From: Planctomycetota bacterium
Lineage (GTDB): Bacteria > Planctomycetota > Phycisphaerae > SM23-33
Length of the DNA: 64,000 nt
NCBI GenBank assembly: GCA_022705325.1
Contig: JAKJER010000018.1
Location: 1 to 64,000, forward strand
Direction of reading: 5' to 3'
Shown: positions 13,767-23,371 of the stretch, in pieces
Layout: the number at the start of each line of letters is the position of its first letter
Position numbering within the stretch: position 1 is the first letter of the stretch
Program-made: the position numbers and the translations under genes
Notes under the pieces: model-generated
The model's database searches: none
Told to the model about the DNA's origin: nothing
Seen by the model: only the letters and a program-made list of their open reading frames with translations

Positions 13767-16043
13767 TCACTTCCGTCGTCGGATGTACCCTCCCAGGCCC
13801 GTGCCCGCGAGGGCCAGCAGGGCCAGCGTGACCGGCTCGGGGACTTGGAGGGCCAGCATGTTGCCGGCGACGTCCTGCCCGCTGAGCAGGCTGGGGTAAA
13901 AGCGAAGCAACGCGATGTCGCCGGTCAAATTCGGCTGGTTGCCGAAGGCGGACGCCCCCGCGACACCGCCCAAGCCGGAGTTGTCGCTGCCGGCCCAGTC
14001 GTTTAGGCCGCTCACCGCAGGGCTCGTGTGCCGCAGGATCCCGTTGACGTACAACAGGGCCTGGTCGTTGTCCAGGTCGGCCAGGGCGACCACGTGGAGG
14101 AAGTCCGCGAGTTCGCTCGCCGGCAGGCTGGCCAGGTCGAACTGCGCCTGGGCTTTGGCCGAACCGTCCTTGACGTCAAAGTGCAGGATGCTGCCCTGCA
14201 GCCACAGTCCTGTTCCGTCTGTGGATCCGCCGGTCTCAAAGATCGTCTGGTTGCCGTTGTAACCGGAGGGACGGAAGAGAAGTTCCCAACTGGCCGAGGT
14301 GCCGGAGGGGTTGCCCGCGATCTTCTCGAAGGAATTGGTGGCGGCGGAGGCCGACCCGTCAAAGTGATACGCGTGGGTCACGCCTTCCCAGAACGGGCTG
14401 TCCACTGCGACGCGCGGGATCCCGCTCATGTCCCAGTTGAACTGGTCGGCGTCGCCGTTGTTGGGGCGGCTGCCGATGGAGTCGTTGAACGAGCCGGAGG
14501 GCTGAGCGTTGCTGGCGTCGTAGTTGAGGGCCACGCCCAGGGCCGTGCCCGGCTTCAGGCCCAGGCGGTCGCCCGAGCCGGTGACGTAGTGCGTCTGCAC
14601 CGACCGCAGCGTCAGGGCCGAGCCGTACGAGGCCACCTCATCGATGGTGCCCTGGAAGTAGTGCTCGTCGCCGGTGTCGGTGCCGCTGTCGAAACGGGTG
14701 GCGTCGTTCATCGCCCCGATCCCGTTGGCGCCGGTGGGCGAGTCCAGGGGGTTCAGGGGGTTCGCGGTGGTGGCGATCTTGGCGCTGACCGGCGCGCCGT
14801 TCACGTAGGTGATGAAGGTGCCGGCAACGGAATCATAGGCGCCGACGGCGTGGTAGGGTCGCCCCGGCTGGACCTCGATCCGGGCGGGGAAGTGGCCCGT
14901 GTCGTTCTCCCACGCGCCGGCGTGGACGTAGTACTTGCCGCTGTCCTGCTGGATGTACAGGTTGGCCCCGTGGGTCGTGCCGCCCTCTTCGAAGATCACG
15001 CGACGGTTGGTGCCGGATGGGAAGGCCTCGGTGGCAAACCACGCCTCCTGGCTCCTCTGCAAGCCCCCGCCGTTCAACGTGGCATTGTTGGGGATGTTGA
15101 CCACGTCGTTGGACCCGTCGAACAGGACCGACGAATTGGCCGAGGCCGCCAGCAGACTCGGCTGGGCCGTCGCGGGGCTGCCGGCGTAGCTTCCGTCAAC
15201 CGGAGAACTGATCGTGCCCTCGTTGTAGGCCTTGGCCCCGCTGGCCTCGCCCAGGCGCCAATATCCCTGCGGCGCGTCGGCCTGCACTGCCTGCCAGTAG
15301 GCGGCGACCGTCTTGCCGGCCTGGGCGGCGATCTCGGCGCGGGTCAGGGCGTTGTCGTAGATCCGGACGTCGTCCATCCTGCCGGTGAACTCCCGGCTGG
15401 AGAAATCCTGTCCGATGTACACGTCGCGGTTGCTGGCGGTGTTGATGTCGGTGCTCTGGCGGGCGCCGTCGCCCTCCAGTTCGCCGTCCACCCACAGCCG
15501 GGCCGTCTTCACGTCGCTGCCGCTGGCGTCCCAGGTCACCGCCACGTGGTGCCACTGGTTGTCGCGGATGTCGGTCGTGCCGACCTGGAATCCGCCGTTG
15601 ACCTCCAGGCGGATCGTCCCAGCCTGGCCGTTGCTGTCCTGGACGCGGAAATTCCACTTCTGCCCGGTGCTGTTCGTGCCCCAGGAGACGATGGAGTGGT
15701 TGGTCGCACCGAGGGGCACCTTGATCCAGGCGGACACGGTCCGCGGATCGGTGCCCGTGACGCCTTTGTACCCGGTGGCGACCAGATAGTCGTTCGAGCC
15801 GTCGAAATCCAGGGAGTACCCTCCCGTGAAGACCGGCGGCACGTCGCTGACCCAGTCGGTGGACGTGTCCATGTTCGTAAGGGTGGCGGTTCGGTTGTAC
15901 CCGCTAACGTCGCTGGCCATCCCGCTGCCGGGTCCGTCGTTCATGGACCAGTGGGCCACCAGGCCCGCCTGGGCGCCTGCCGCCAACGCGAGAATCAGTA
16001 CAAATGCCAACCCCCCGGTTTGTGCCAGGTGCTTACTGATCAT
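13767..16043 (-). CDS. LamG-domain PEP-CTERM surface protein
   Basis: 758 aa. A signal peptide (MISKHLAQTGGLAFVLILALAAGAQA) is followed by three LamG/concanavalin-like sandwich domains at about 28-245, 255-495 and 520-730. The first is marked by LVAHWSMNDG, DGSNDYLVATGYKG and GRMDDVRIYDNALTRAEIAAQ, the second by YWRLGEASGAKAYNEGT and DEVASYGSALT, the third by HVVALADLDNDQALLYVNG. The C-terminus is a PEP-CTERM sorting signal: VPEP, a hydrophobic run, then RRRK. Proteins of this type are processed by an exosortase and attached to the cell surface or extracellular polysaccharide. The start ATG has GGAGAA ahead of it. Confidence 0.9.
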   Translation of the reverse strand: MISKHLAQTGGLAFVLILALAAGAQAGLVAHWSMNDGPGSGMASDVSGYNRTATLTNMDTSTDWVSDVPPVFTGGYSLDFDGSNDYLVATGYKGVTGTDPRTVSAWIKVPLGATNHSIVSWGTNSTGQKWNFRVQDSNGQAGTIRLEVNGGFQVGTTDIRDNQWHHVAVTWDASGSDVKTARLWVDGELEGDGARQSTDINTASNRDVYIGQDFSSREFTGRMDDVRIYDNALTRAEIAAQAGKTVAAYWQAVQADAPQGYWRLGEASGAKAYNEGTISSPVDGSYAGSPATAQPSLLAASANSSVLFDGSNDVVNIPNNATLNGGGLQRSQEAWFATEAFPSGTNRRVIFEEGGTTHGANLYIQQDSGKYYVHAGAWENDTGHFPARIEVQPGRPYHAVGAYDSVAGTFITYVNGAPVSAKIATTANPLNPLDSPTGANGIGAMNDATRFDSGTDTGDEHYFQGTIDEVASYGSALTLRSVQTHYVTGSGDRLGLKPGTALGVALNYDASNAQPSGSFNDSIGSRPNNGDADQFNWDMSGIPRVAVDSPFWEGVTHAYHFDGSASAATNSFEKIAGNPSGTSASWELLFRPSGYNGNQTIFETGGSTDGTGLWLQGSILHFDVKDGSAKAQAQFDLASLPASELADFLHVVALADLDNDQALLYVNGILRHTSPAVSGLNDWAGSDNSGLGGVAGASAFGNQPNLTGDIALLRFYPSLLSGQDVAGNMLALQVPEPVTLALLALAGTGLGGYIRRRK

Positions 16044-16071
16044 AGTATTCTCCTCGTCGTTAGATGCTCAT

Positions 16072-16165
16072 GCGCCACGAGATATGGCGCGAACACCATG
16101 AAAAACCGAACCAGATTTGACGCAGCCTCACACTTCTATTGTCCACGGAAGAGCGCGATTGTCAA
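16072..16165 (-). promoter_or_regulatory. Promoter and leader of the LamG gene
   Basis: A perfect TTGACA (minus strand of 16160-16165) is followed after 18 bp by CAATAG (16136-16141). The leader holds a hairpin with a GCGCCA/TGGCGC stem at 16072-16090. The rest of the 220-bp gap to the LpxL gene holds nothing else I can support. Confidence 0.45.
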
Positions 16166-16263
16166 CCGGGGTTTTCATCCATTTCTCATAAAAGAGGACG
16201 TGCCTGATCGTCTCATTCAGGGCGCGCGGAGCGGGCGGCGGGGAACAGGACGCTGGTGGTCGG

Positions 16264-17199
16264 CTAGGAGATGCCTTCGGGGGCTTCGACCTCGCCCTTG
16301 GGACGGTGCTTCCAGCGCCGATGGACCCAGAAGTACTGCTCGGGGTAGCGGCGGATGGCCTCTTCCAGCGCGTGGGTGTATTCCTGGGTGATCCACCGCA
16401 GCGGGTCGTCGCGGTCGGCCCACTCGGCCGGTTCGATGATCCGCTGTGGCCAGACCTCGAAACGGAAGGCCGCCCCGATCCGCCGGCAGCACATCAGCGC
16501 GACCGGCACCTGGAACTGCATGGCCATCAGGGCGATCGATTTGAACGTCGAGGCCTTGCGGGCGAAAAAGTCCACGAACAGGCCTTTGCGCCCGGCATCC
16601 TGGTCGCACACGAACGAGAGCATCTCGCCCCGCCCGAGCACCTGCTGGACCTGCTCAGCGGCCCCTTTCTTGTAGATGATCCGCTGCCCGGTCCGCTCGC
16701 GGACCGAGACGATGTAGTCGTTGATGTAGGGGTTGTCGATCGCCCGGGCCACGGCATAGCCGGGAAAGCCGATGGTGGCGGAGAGATAGCCGGCGATCTC
16801 CCAGTTGCCGAAGTGCCCGGTCAGGGCGATCAGCCCGGCGCGGCGCTGGATCATGAGGCGGGCGACCTCGCGGTAGTCGCTCAGGCTGATGTAACGATGC
16901 CAGCGGTCGTGGCGCACCAGCGAGGGCGTCAGCAGAACCTCCAGCCCCATGTAGCACATCGACCGCATCGACTCGCGCGCCACCCGCGCCAGGCGCTGCT
17001 CGTCCCATTCGGGAAAGCTCAGCCGCAGGTGCCCGATGGCCCGCCGGCGGTGTCGGCTGCTGCAGCGAAACAGCAAGTCGCCCAGCCGCCCGGCCAGGCG
17101 GTAGGCCGTCGGCAGGCCCAGCATGCGCAGGAACATCACCGCCGTCCGCAGGGCGACGTAGACCAGCAGGTCCAGGAACTTGTTGCGCGGCTTGGCCAT
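16264..17199 (-). CDS. Lysophospholipid acyltransferase, LpxL/HtrB family
   Basis: 311 aa. LTGHFGNWEIAGYL carries the H-x4-E catalytic pair of the LpxL/HtrB family, which transfers a second acyl chain to lipid A or a related glycolipid on the inner face of the inner membrane. Further family blocks are LSFVCDQDAGRKGLFVDFFARKAST, which corresponds to the DQ-x-x segment, and QYFWVHRRWKHRP near the C-terminus. The N-terminal hydrophobic helix (LLVYVALRTAVMFLRMLGL) anchors it. Its presence supports a Gram-negative envelope. It is divergent from the HD-domain gene. Confidence 0.9.
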   Translation of the reverse strand: MAKPRNKFLDLLVYVALRTAVMFLRMLGLPTAYRLAGRLGDLLFRCSSRHRRRAIGHLRLSFPEWDEQRLARVARESMRSMCYMGLEVLLTPSLVRHDRWHRYISLSDYREVARLMIQRRAGLIALTGHFGNWEIAGYLSATIGFPGYAVARAIDNPYINDYIVSVRERTGQRIIYKKGAAEQVQQVLGRGEMLSFVCDQDAGRKGLFVDFFARKASTFKSIALMAMQFQVPVALMCCRRIGAAFRFEVWPQRIIEPAEWADRDDPLRWITQEYTHALEEAIRRYPEQYFWVHRRWKHRPKGEVEAPEGIS

Positions 17200-17274
17200 G
17201 GTTCATTGACTGTTGAAGACCGACGCGGGATTATTCCATGTCCCGGTCTCGTTCGCCACCGTCTTTTGCTCCCG

Positions 17275-17318
17275 CTGCCTCTCCCATTCCCTGGTCCCTC
17301 TTCCCTATTCCCTCCGCA
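17275..17318. repeat. Short pyrimidine repeat spacer (TTCCCT type)
   Basis: A run of degenerate heptamer-like units (CTCCCATTCCCTGGTCCCTC followed by more TTCCCT copies) fills the gap between the divergent LpxL and HD genes. Similar simple repeats recur between genes elsewhere in the window. Confidence 0.5.
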
Positions 17319-17338
17319 GGATGTAGAATCCCGAGACC

Positions 17339-18367
17339 ATGAACGAGATTCGGCTCTTTGTCAATCAACTCGTCCCGGGCCAGACACTCGACCAGATCTT
17401 CCTGGTCCGCGACAAGGACCTGCGGACGACCAAGACGGGCGATCTGTTCATCCTGTGTACGCTGGCCGACAAGACCGGCACGGTGCCCGCGCGGATGTGG
17501 CAGGCGTCGCAGGCGATCTTCAACTCCATCGCCATCGACGGCTTCCTCCACGTCAAGGGACGGACCGAAGACTACCGCGGCAGCCTCCAGTTCATCATCG
17601 ACGCCTGCCGCCCCGTACCGAGCGAGAAGGTCGAGATCGCAGACTACCTCCCCGTCACGACCGGCGACATCGAGGAGATGTGGAGCGAGCTGCTGGAGAT
17701 CCTCCGCGGCGTGCGTGACAAGCACCTGCGGTTGTTGATCAAGAAGTTCGTCGAGGACAAGGAGTTCGTCGCCGCCTTCAAGCGCGCCCCCGCCGCCGTC
17801 CAGCTCCACCACCCCTTCATCGGCGGGCTGCTGGAGCACACGCTCAACGTCGCCCGCCTGGTGCGGGTCGTCCTGCCGCTGTACCCGCAGCTCAACGCCG
17901 ACCTGCTGCTGGCCGGGGCGTTCTTCCACGACTGCGGCAAGACGGCCGAACTGTCCGCCGGCACGTCCATCAACTACACCGAGTGCGGACAACTCGTGGG
18001 GCACATCAACCTCGCGGCCGTCTGGCTGGCCCGGCGGGCCGAGGAGGTCAGCCAGGACTCTCCCGAGCCGTTCCCCCCGAGGCTGCTGAGCCTCCTGCAG
18101 CACCTGGTGCTCTCGCACCACGGCGAGCACGAATACGGCTCGCCCAAGCTGCCGGCCATCCCCGAAGCGTTCGTGCTGCACTATCTGGACAACCTCGACG
18201 CCAAGGTCTTCATGACCCTCCGCGACATCCAGAACGATCCCGACCCGAAGAACGCCTTCACGCAGTACAACCGGGCCCTGGAGACGAGGCTGTTCAAGTT
18301 CAGCACCGAGCCGCCCGCCGCGCCCGCGGAGACCCCGCCCAAGCCGAGAAAGGGCGGACTGGACTGA
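17339..18367 (+). CDS. OB-fold/HD-domain protein, YhaM-like 3'-5' exoribonuclease
   Basis: 342 aa. An N-terminal OB-fold nucleic-acid-binding domain (about 10-100: DLFILCTLADKTGTVPARMW, DGFLHVKGRTEDYRGSLQFII) is followed by an HD domain (about 150-300). Metal ligands are visible in GGLLEHTLNVARLV, LAGAFFHDCGKTAEL (the HD pair) and LVLSHHGEHEYGSP. This is the YhaM layout, an enzyme that trims RNA and single-stranded DNA from the 3' end with divalent metal. The C-terminal tail is Pro-rich. The stop lies one base from the MntP stop on the other strand. Confidence 0.85.
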   Translation: MNEIRLFVNQLVPGQTLDQIFLVRDKDLRTTKTGDLFILCTLADKTGTVPARMWQASQAIFNSIAIDGFLHVKGRTEDYRGSLQFIIDACRPVPSEKVEIADYLPVTTGDIEEMWSELLEILRGVRDKHLRLLIKKFVEDKEFVAAFKRAPAAVQLHHPFIGGLLEHTLNVARLVRVVLPLYPQLNADLLLAGAFFHDCGKTAELSAGTSINYTECGQLVGHINLAAVWLARRAEEVSQDSPEPFPPRLLSLLQHLVLSHHGEHEYGSPKLPAIPEAFVLHYLDNLDAKVFMTLRDIQNDPDPKNAFTQYNRALETRLFKFSTEPPAAPAETPPKPRKGGLD

Positions 18368-18368
18368 G

Positions 18369-18959
18369 TCACAGCCACAGAAAACTCGCGGCCAGCGCGA
18401 TCAGGACGCAGGCGCCGGCGATCTCGGCCCAGCGGCCCAGGGCCTGACCGATCCGTCGCCCCAGCGCCACGCCGGACAGGGCCATCCCGCCCGCTGTCAG
18501 GCCGATCACCACGCTGGGGACCCAGATGACCTGCCCCTCGATCCCCAGCGAGAAACCCACCACCAGGGCGTCCATGCTGGTGGCCAGCGACAGGACCATC
18601 AGCGACCAGCCTCGGGTGGGGTCCGCGCCGGGCGAGGCGCCGGCGGTCGCCTCCGGCTTCTGCTCGCCTCCCCCTGCCTCCGCGCCGGTGTGGCCTTTGA
18701 GGGCTTCGTAGAGCATCTTGACGCCCACCGCGAAGACCAGGCCCGCCGCGATGTACCGCCCGTACGCCTCCAGCAGGCCCGCCAACTGCCGCCCGCCCGC
18801 CCAGCCGATCACCGGCATGAGGAACTGGAACAGCCCCATGTGCCAGGCCAGGCGGAACTTCTGCCTGGGCCCGTGCCACTTGACGCCGACGGCCATGCAC
18901 ACGCTCATGGCGTCCAGGCCCAGGCCCACGGCGACGGCGATGATCTGGTAGACGGACAA
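18369..18959 (-). CDS. mntP: Manganese efflux pump MntP family
   Basis: 196 aa if it starts at TTG 18959, four bases after the upstream stop; the only in-frame ATG (18998) would overlap that gene by 35 bases and add a non-family N-terminus. Six hydrophobic segments form two inverted repeats with the family motifs GLGLDAMSVCMAVG and LATSMDALVVGFSLG, whose Asp residues are needed for Mn export. The cytoplasmic loop (GHTGAEAGGGEQKPEATAGASPG) is longer than usual and disordered. A manganese riboswitch of the yybP-ykoY type would be typical, but none is visible. Confidence 0.85.
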   Translation of the reverse strand: MSVYQIIAVAVGLGLDAMSVCMAVGVKWHGPRQKFRLAWHMGLFQFLMPVIGWAGGRQLAGLLEAYGRYIAAGLVFAVGVKMLYEALKGHTGAEAGGGEQKPEATAGASPGADPTRGWSLMVLSLATSMDALVVGFSLGIEGQVIWVPSVVIGLTAGGMALSGVALGRRIGQALGRWAEIAGACVLIALAASFLWL

Positions 18960-18963
18960 TGGA

Positions 18964-19272
18964 TTACCGCTTGGGTTCGTAGACCGCGATGCACACAATC
19001 TGCCGCAGGTAGAGCGGCTTCTCGTCGGCGAACTTCACCGGCGCCGCGGAGTCGTCCTTCTGGTCTTCCTTGAGCCAGGGCACCTCCGCCAGCTCCCCGC
19101 AGCGCACCCGTCCGCCGTTGTCGGCCACCCACACCGTCCGCCCCACGTACGGGCGGAGCATCTCGGCGGCATAGTAGCACGGCAGGGCCAGGCCCTGGTG
19201 GACCAGCTTGTAGCCCTCCGGCGGCATCGGAGCCTGGGCTTTGTCCGTCGGGTTGTTCGATTGACTGGTCAT
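18964..19272 (-). CDS. Conserved-looking small protein, unknown function
   Basis: 102 aa from ATG 19272. After a Gln/Asn/Pro-rich leader it reads GYKLVHQGLALPCYYAAEML and TVWVADNGGRVRCGELAEVPW, suggestive of a small beta-barrel. The C-terminus ends KPLYLRQIVCIAVYEPKR. It directly precedes mntP on the same strand with a four-base gap, so they are likely co-transcribed. It diverges from the oxidoreductase gene at 19448. No family recognised. Confidence 0.6.
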   Translation of the reverse strand: MTSQSNNPTDKAQAPMPPEGYKLVHQGLALPCYYAAEMLRPYVGRTVWVADNGGRVRCGELAEVPWLKEDQKDDSAAPVKFADEKPLYLRQIVCIAVYEPKR

Positions 19273-19447
19273 GTGCGATCTCCCGGTCCTGGGCAAGAGT
19301 CTACCGGATCGCCGCGGCGGCGTCCAGAACGCGCGGGGCGACGTGCGCCCAGCCAGGAAATCCGCGGCCGCCCACAAGAACGACCCGCGCCGACCGTTTG
19401 TACAGGCAGTGCTTGCCGTCTTTGCCGGCCCCATTGGGAGAACCGCC

Positions 19448-20740
<1,293 letters not shown>

Positions 20741-20811
20741 CCTTGGTATAATCTCCTGCCGTGCGGGAGCGTGCCCGCGGGTTCGTTCGGTTCTGCAGAC
20801 GGAGCAGCGGC

Positions 20812-21231
20812 ATGAAGACGATTGGACTGGTTGGCGCGTGTGTGTTGGCGATGGGGTTGCTTGCGGTGGCGGCGGAGGAGCCCAAGGCGGTCGGCGCTAA
20901 GCGGGCCTACGCGGTTACTTGCACAGCCTCGCAGGCCGACGACGTGGTGACCGTCAACACGAAGATCCAGGAGCGGCCAAGCGGCGGTAAGCCGTCGGTC
21001 CTCTCCGCACCGACAGTGACGCTGCGCGACGGCACGCGGGCGACGATCACGGTCGGCCAGAAGAACGCCGCCCACGCCAAGGAGGGTCAATCAGCCGACG
21101 ACATCACCGACGGCCTGCGGGTGGAGATCGTCAAGGCTGTGGGGCAGGACCAGGTCATCGTGCTCGTAACCGTTCTGGAGGCGGGCAAGATCGTCCACGC
21201 CGAGGCGCAGACGGCGGCGATTCAGCGATAG
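20812..21231 (+). CDS. Small secreted protein with secretin-like beta segment
   Basis: 139 aa from ATG 20812. A signal peptide (MKTIGLVGACVLAMGLLAVAA) is followed by a compact domain with VLSAPTVTLRDGTRATITVGQ. This segment resembles the piece of type II/III secretins that reads 'sAPrvtt.nG..A.i.vG', but the rest of a secretin is absent. It may be a free-standing periplasmic domain. No ATG nearer the frame opening fits a leader. The neighbours give no functional context. Confidence 0.55.
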   Translation: MKTIGLVGACVLAMGLLAVAAEEPKAVGAKRAYAVTCTASQADDVVTVNTKIQERPSGGKPSVLSAPTVTLRDGTRATITVGQKNAAHAKEGQSADDITDGLRVEIVKAVGQDQVIVLVTVLEAGKIVHAEAQTAAIQR

Positions 21232-21274
21232 AAGCCGCCCTCCCGCCCGGCGAAACCAGCAGGACCGCCGGCGC

Positions 21275-22135
21275 CTACAGATCGCGCGCGCCTGTCTCCG
21301 CGAGCCTGGCCACCGTGGCCGCGAAGCCCCCGGGCGTGCCCGTGTCCAGCGCCCGCCCGGCAATGCGGACCAGGTAGTAGGCCTGGGGGAACCGCTCCAG
21401 CAGCATGGACTGCGCGTCGGCGAGCGCGACCTCCCGCCCGCTGCCGGCCAGCGAGCGGTCCAGTTCCTGGAGGCAGTCGAAGATGGTCCGGCGGAAGAGG
21501 TAGATGCCGCAGTGGGCCAGGTATCGCCCGGAGGGCAGGCCCGGCGTGACCAGGCGCTGGCGGGCGGCGGAAACGGAGGGCTTTTCGATGAAGTCGGTGC
21601 AGCGGTAGAGGTTGCCGTCGATCAGCTCGCCGCGGGCCGTGCCGACAAGGGCCAGGTCGTCCTGGTCCACCTCTTGCATGCCGATGACGGCCTGGGCGTC
21701 GGGGAGCTTGTCGAAGGCGGCTGTCACCTGGGCGGCGCAGGGGCGGGCGGGGTCGTCGGACCGGTAGACGTGGTCGCCCAGCAGGAGCATGAAGGCCTGC
21801 TCGTCGGCGACGAAATCTCGGCTGCGAAGGACGGCCTCGCCGAACCCGGCCGGCCGGGGTTGGAGGAAGTACTCGATCCGGCTGGGCAGGTCGTCGGCGC
21901 CGGCCTCACGGGCGGCGGCGAAGTAGCGTTCCAGCAGCTCCTGCTGGCCGGGGGAGACGATCACGCCGGCGTGCCGCACGCCCGCGGCGGCGGCTTCGGC
22001 CAGGATCTGGTGCAGCACCGCCCGCACTCGTCCCGCGGAGTCCACCAGCGGGAAGAGGGCCTTGGGCAAGACGGCCGTCATGGGCATCAGCCTCGTGCCC
22101 AGTCCGGCCACCGGGATGATGGCTTTGCGGATCAT
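21275..22135 (-). CDS. galU: UTP-glucose-1-phosphate uridylyltransferase
   Basis: 286 aa from ATG 22135, which sits directly before the nucleotide-binding signature AIIPVAGLGTRLMPMTAVLPK; upstream extension has no family match. Other blocks are PRPAGFGEAVLRSRDFV, FMLLLGDHVYRSDDP and FIEKPSVSAARQ. The enzyme makes UDP-glucose for surface polysaccharides and glycolipids. At 286 aa it is normal to slightly short. It is divergent from ilvE, with 134 bp between the starts. Confidence 0.9.
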   Translation of the reverse strand: MIRKAIIPVAGLGTRLMPMTAVLPKALFPLVDSAGRVRAVLHQILAEAAAAGVRHAGVIVSPGQQELLERYFAAAREAGADDLPSRIEYFLQPRPAGFGEAVLRSRDFVADEQAFMLLLGDHVYRSDDPARPCAAQVTAAFDKLPDAQAVIGMQEVDQDDLALVGTARGELIDGNLYRCTDFIEKPSVSAARQRLVTPGLPSGRYLAHCGIYLFRRTIFDCLQELDRSLAGSGREVALADAQSMLLERFPQAYYLVRIAGRALDTGTPGGFAATVARLAETGARDL

Positions 22136-22269
22136 GGGTATACGGTACTCAGGGCGGGAGTGGTTGGCAATCGCCCAGTTGCCACAATCCATTGCCCTCC
22201 GGGCGATTCCGGATTATAGTAACCGCCCAGCTTCGCGCAGCCGGACGGCTGCGTTACCAGGAGTGCATG

Positions 22270-23130
22270 ATGAAGATCTGGCTCAACGGCAATCTGGTGG
22301 ATCGATCCGAGGCCAAGCTGTCGGTGTACGACCACGGCATGCTGTACGGCGACGGCGTGTTCGAGGGCATCCGCGTCTACGGCGGGAAGGTGTTCCAGTG
22401 CCAGGCCCACATCGACCGCCTGTTTGAGTCGGCCCACAAGATCCGCCTGGCCATCCCGCTGACCAAGCAGGAGTTGTCCGACGCGATGTACGCGACGCTG
22501 CACGCCAACGGCCTGACCGACGCCTACATTCGTCTGCTGGTCACGCGGGGCGAGGGCCTGCTGGGGCTCAACCCCTTCAATTGCGCCACCCCCGGCGTGG
22601 TCATCATCGCCGATCAGATTGCGCTCTACCCCGAGGAGATGTACAAGAACGGGATGGCCGTCATCATCGCCAAGACCGTCCGCACCTCCACGACGATGCT
22701 CGACCCTTCGGTCAAGAGCCTCAACTACCTCAACAACATCATGGCCAAGATCGAGGCCATCGACGCCGGGGTGGCCGAGGCGATCATGCTCAACGCCCGC
22801 GGGCAGATCGCCGAGTGCACCGGCGACAACATCTTCATCATCAAGGACGGCACGGTCTACACCCCGCCGCCGTCGGCCGGCATCCTCATCGGCATCACCC
22901 GGGGCGTGGTCATCAAACTGGCCAAGCGCCTGGGCATCCCGCTGGTGGAGAAGGAGATCGCGCCGGCTGACCTGTACGCCGCCGACGAGTGCTTCCTGAC
23001 GGGGACGGCCGCCGAGGTCATCGCTGTCACCCGGATCGACGACCGCCGCATCGGCACGGGCCGGCCCGGTGAGATCACCGCCCGCCTGCTGGCGGCCTTC
23101 CGGGAGTTCATCGCCTCCGACGAGGCCTAG
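22270..23130 (+). CDS. ilvE: Branched-chain amino-acid aminotransferase
   Basis: 286 aa from ATG 22270, six bases after AGGAG; an ATG at 22267 is possible but sits too close to that site. A fold-type IV PLP enzyme: LSVYDHGMLYGDGVFEGIRVYGG at the N-terminus, KSLNYLNNIMAK with the Schiff-base lysine in the middle, and LNARGQIAECTGDNIFIIKDG with the PLP-phosphate and glutamate region. It ends with FLTGTAAEVIAVTRIDDRRIG. It catalyses the last step of Leu, Ile and Val synthesis. The length and motifs match BCAT rather than D-amino-acid aminotransferase. Confidence 0.93.
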   Translation: MKIWLNGNLVDRSEAKLSVYDHGMLYGDGVFEGIRVYGGKVFQCQAHIDRLFESAHKIRLAIPLTKQELSDAMYATLHANGLTDAYIRLLVTRGEGLLGLNPFNCATPGVVIIADQIALYPEEMYKNGMAVIIAKTVRTSTTMLDPSVKSLNYLNNIMAKIEAIDAGVAEAIMLNARGQIAECTGDNIFIIKDGTVYTPPPSAGILIGITRGVVIKLAKRLGIPLVEKEIAPADLYAADECFLTGTAAEVIAVTRIDDRRIGTGRPGEITARLLAAFREFIASDEA

Positions 23131-23170
23131 GCCCGCAAGGCGGAAACTGGACGTCTGCCCGCAATGCAGC

Positions 23171-23199
23171 TTGACAAGCCGCCCGGACCGGACAATAAT
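23171..23199 (+). promoter_or_regulatory. Sigma-70 promoter of tRNA-Gly
   Basis: TTGACA at 23171-23176, a 17-bp spacer and AATAAT at 23194-23199 form a near-consensus promoter 31 bases ahead of the tRNA. Confidence 0.75.
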
Positions 23200-23230
23200 A
23201 GCCATGTTGGCCCATCATGTGCCGACCGAC

Positions 23231-23302
<72 letters not shown>

Positions 23303-23308
23303 GTGCGA

Positions 23309-23342
23309 AAACCCCTGCAAAACCGCGTGTTTTCAGGGGTTT
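23309..23342 (+). terminator. Intrinsic terminator after tRNA-Gly
   Basis: AAACCCCTG (23309-23317) pairs perfectly with CAGGGGTTT (23334-23342), followed by GTTTCTTC. Confidence 0.8.
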
Positions 23343-23371
23343 GTTTCTTCTAGCTCAGCCGTGAGATCAGA

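Noticed and set aside
18960..18998. ATG 18998 as mntP start
   Set aside because: It would overlap the upstream gene by 35 bases and add a polar stretch not seen in the family, so TTG 18959 is preferred, without certainty.
22136..22192. Upstream start (22192) for galU
   Set aside because: The 19 extra residues precede the glycine-rich nucleotide loop, which is normally at the very N-terminus.
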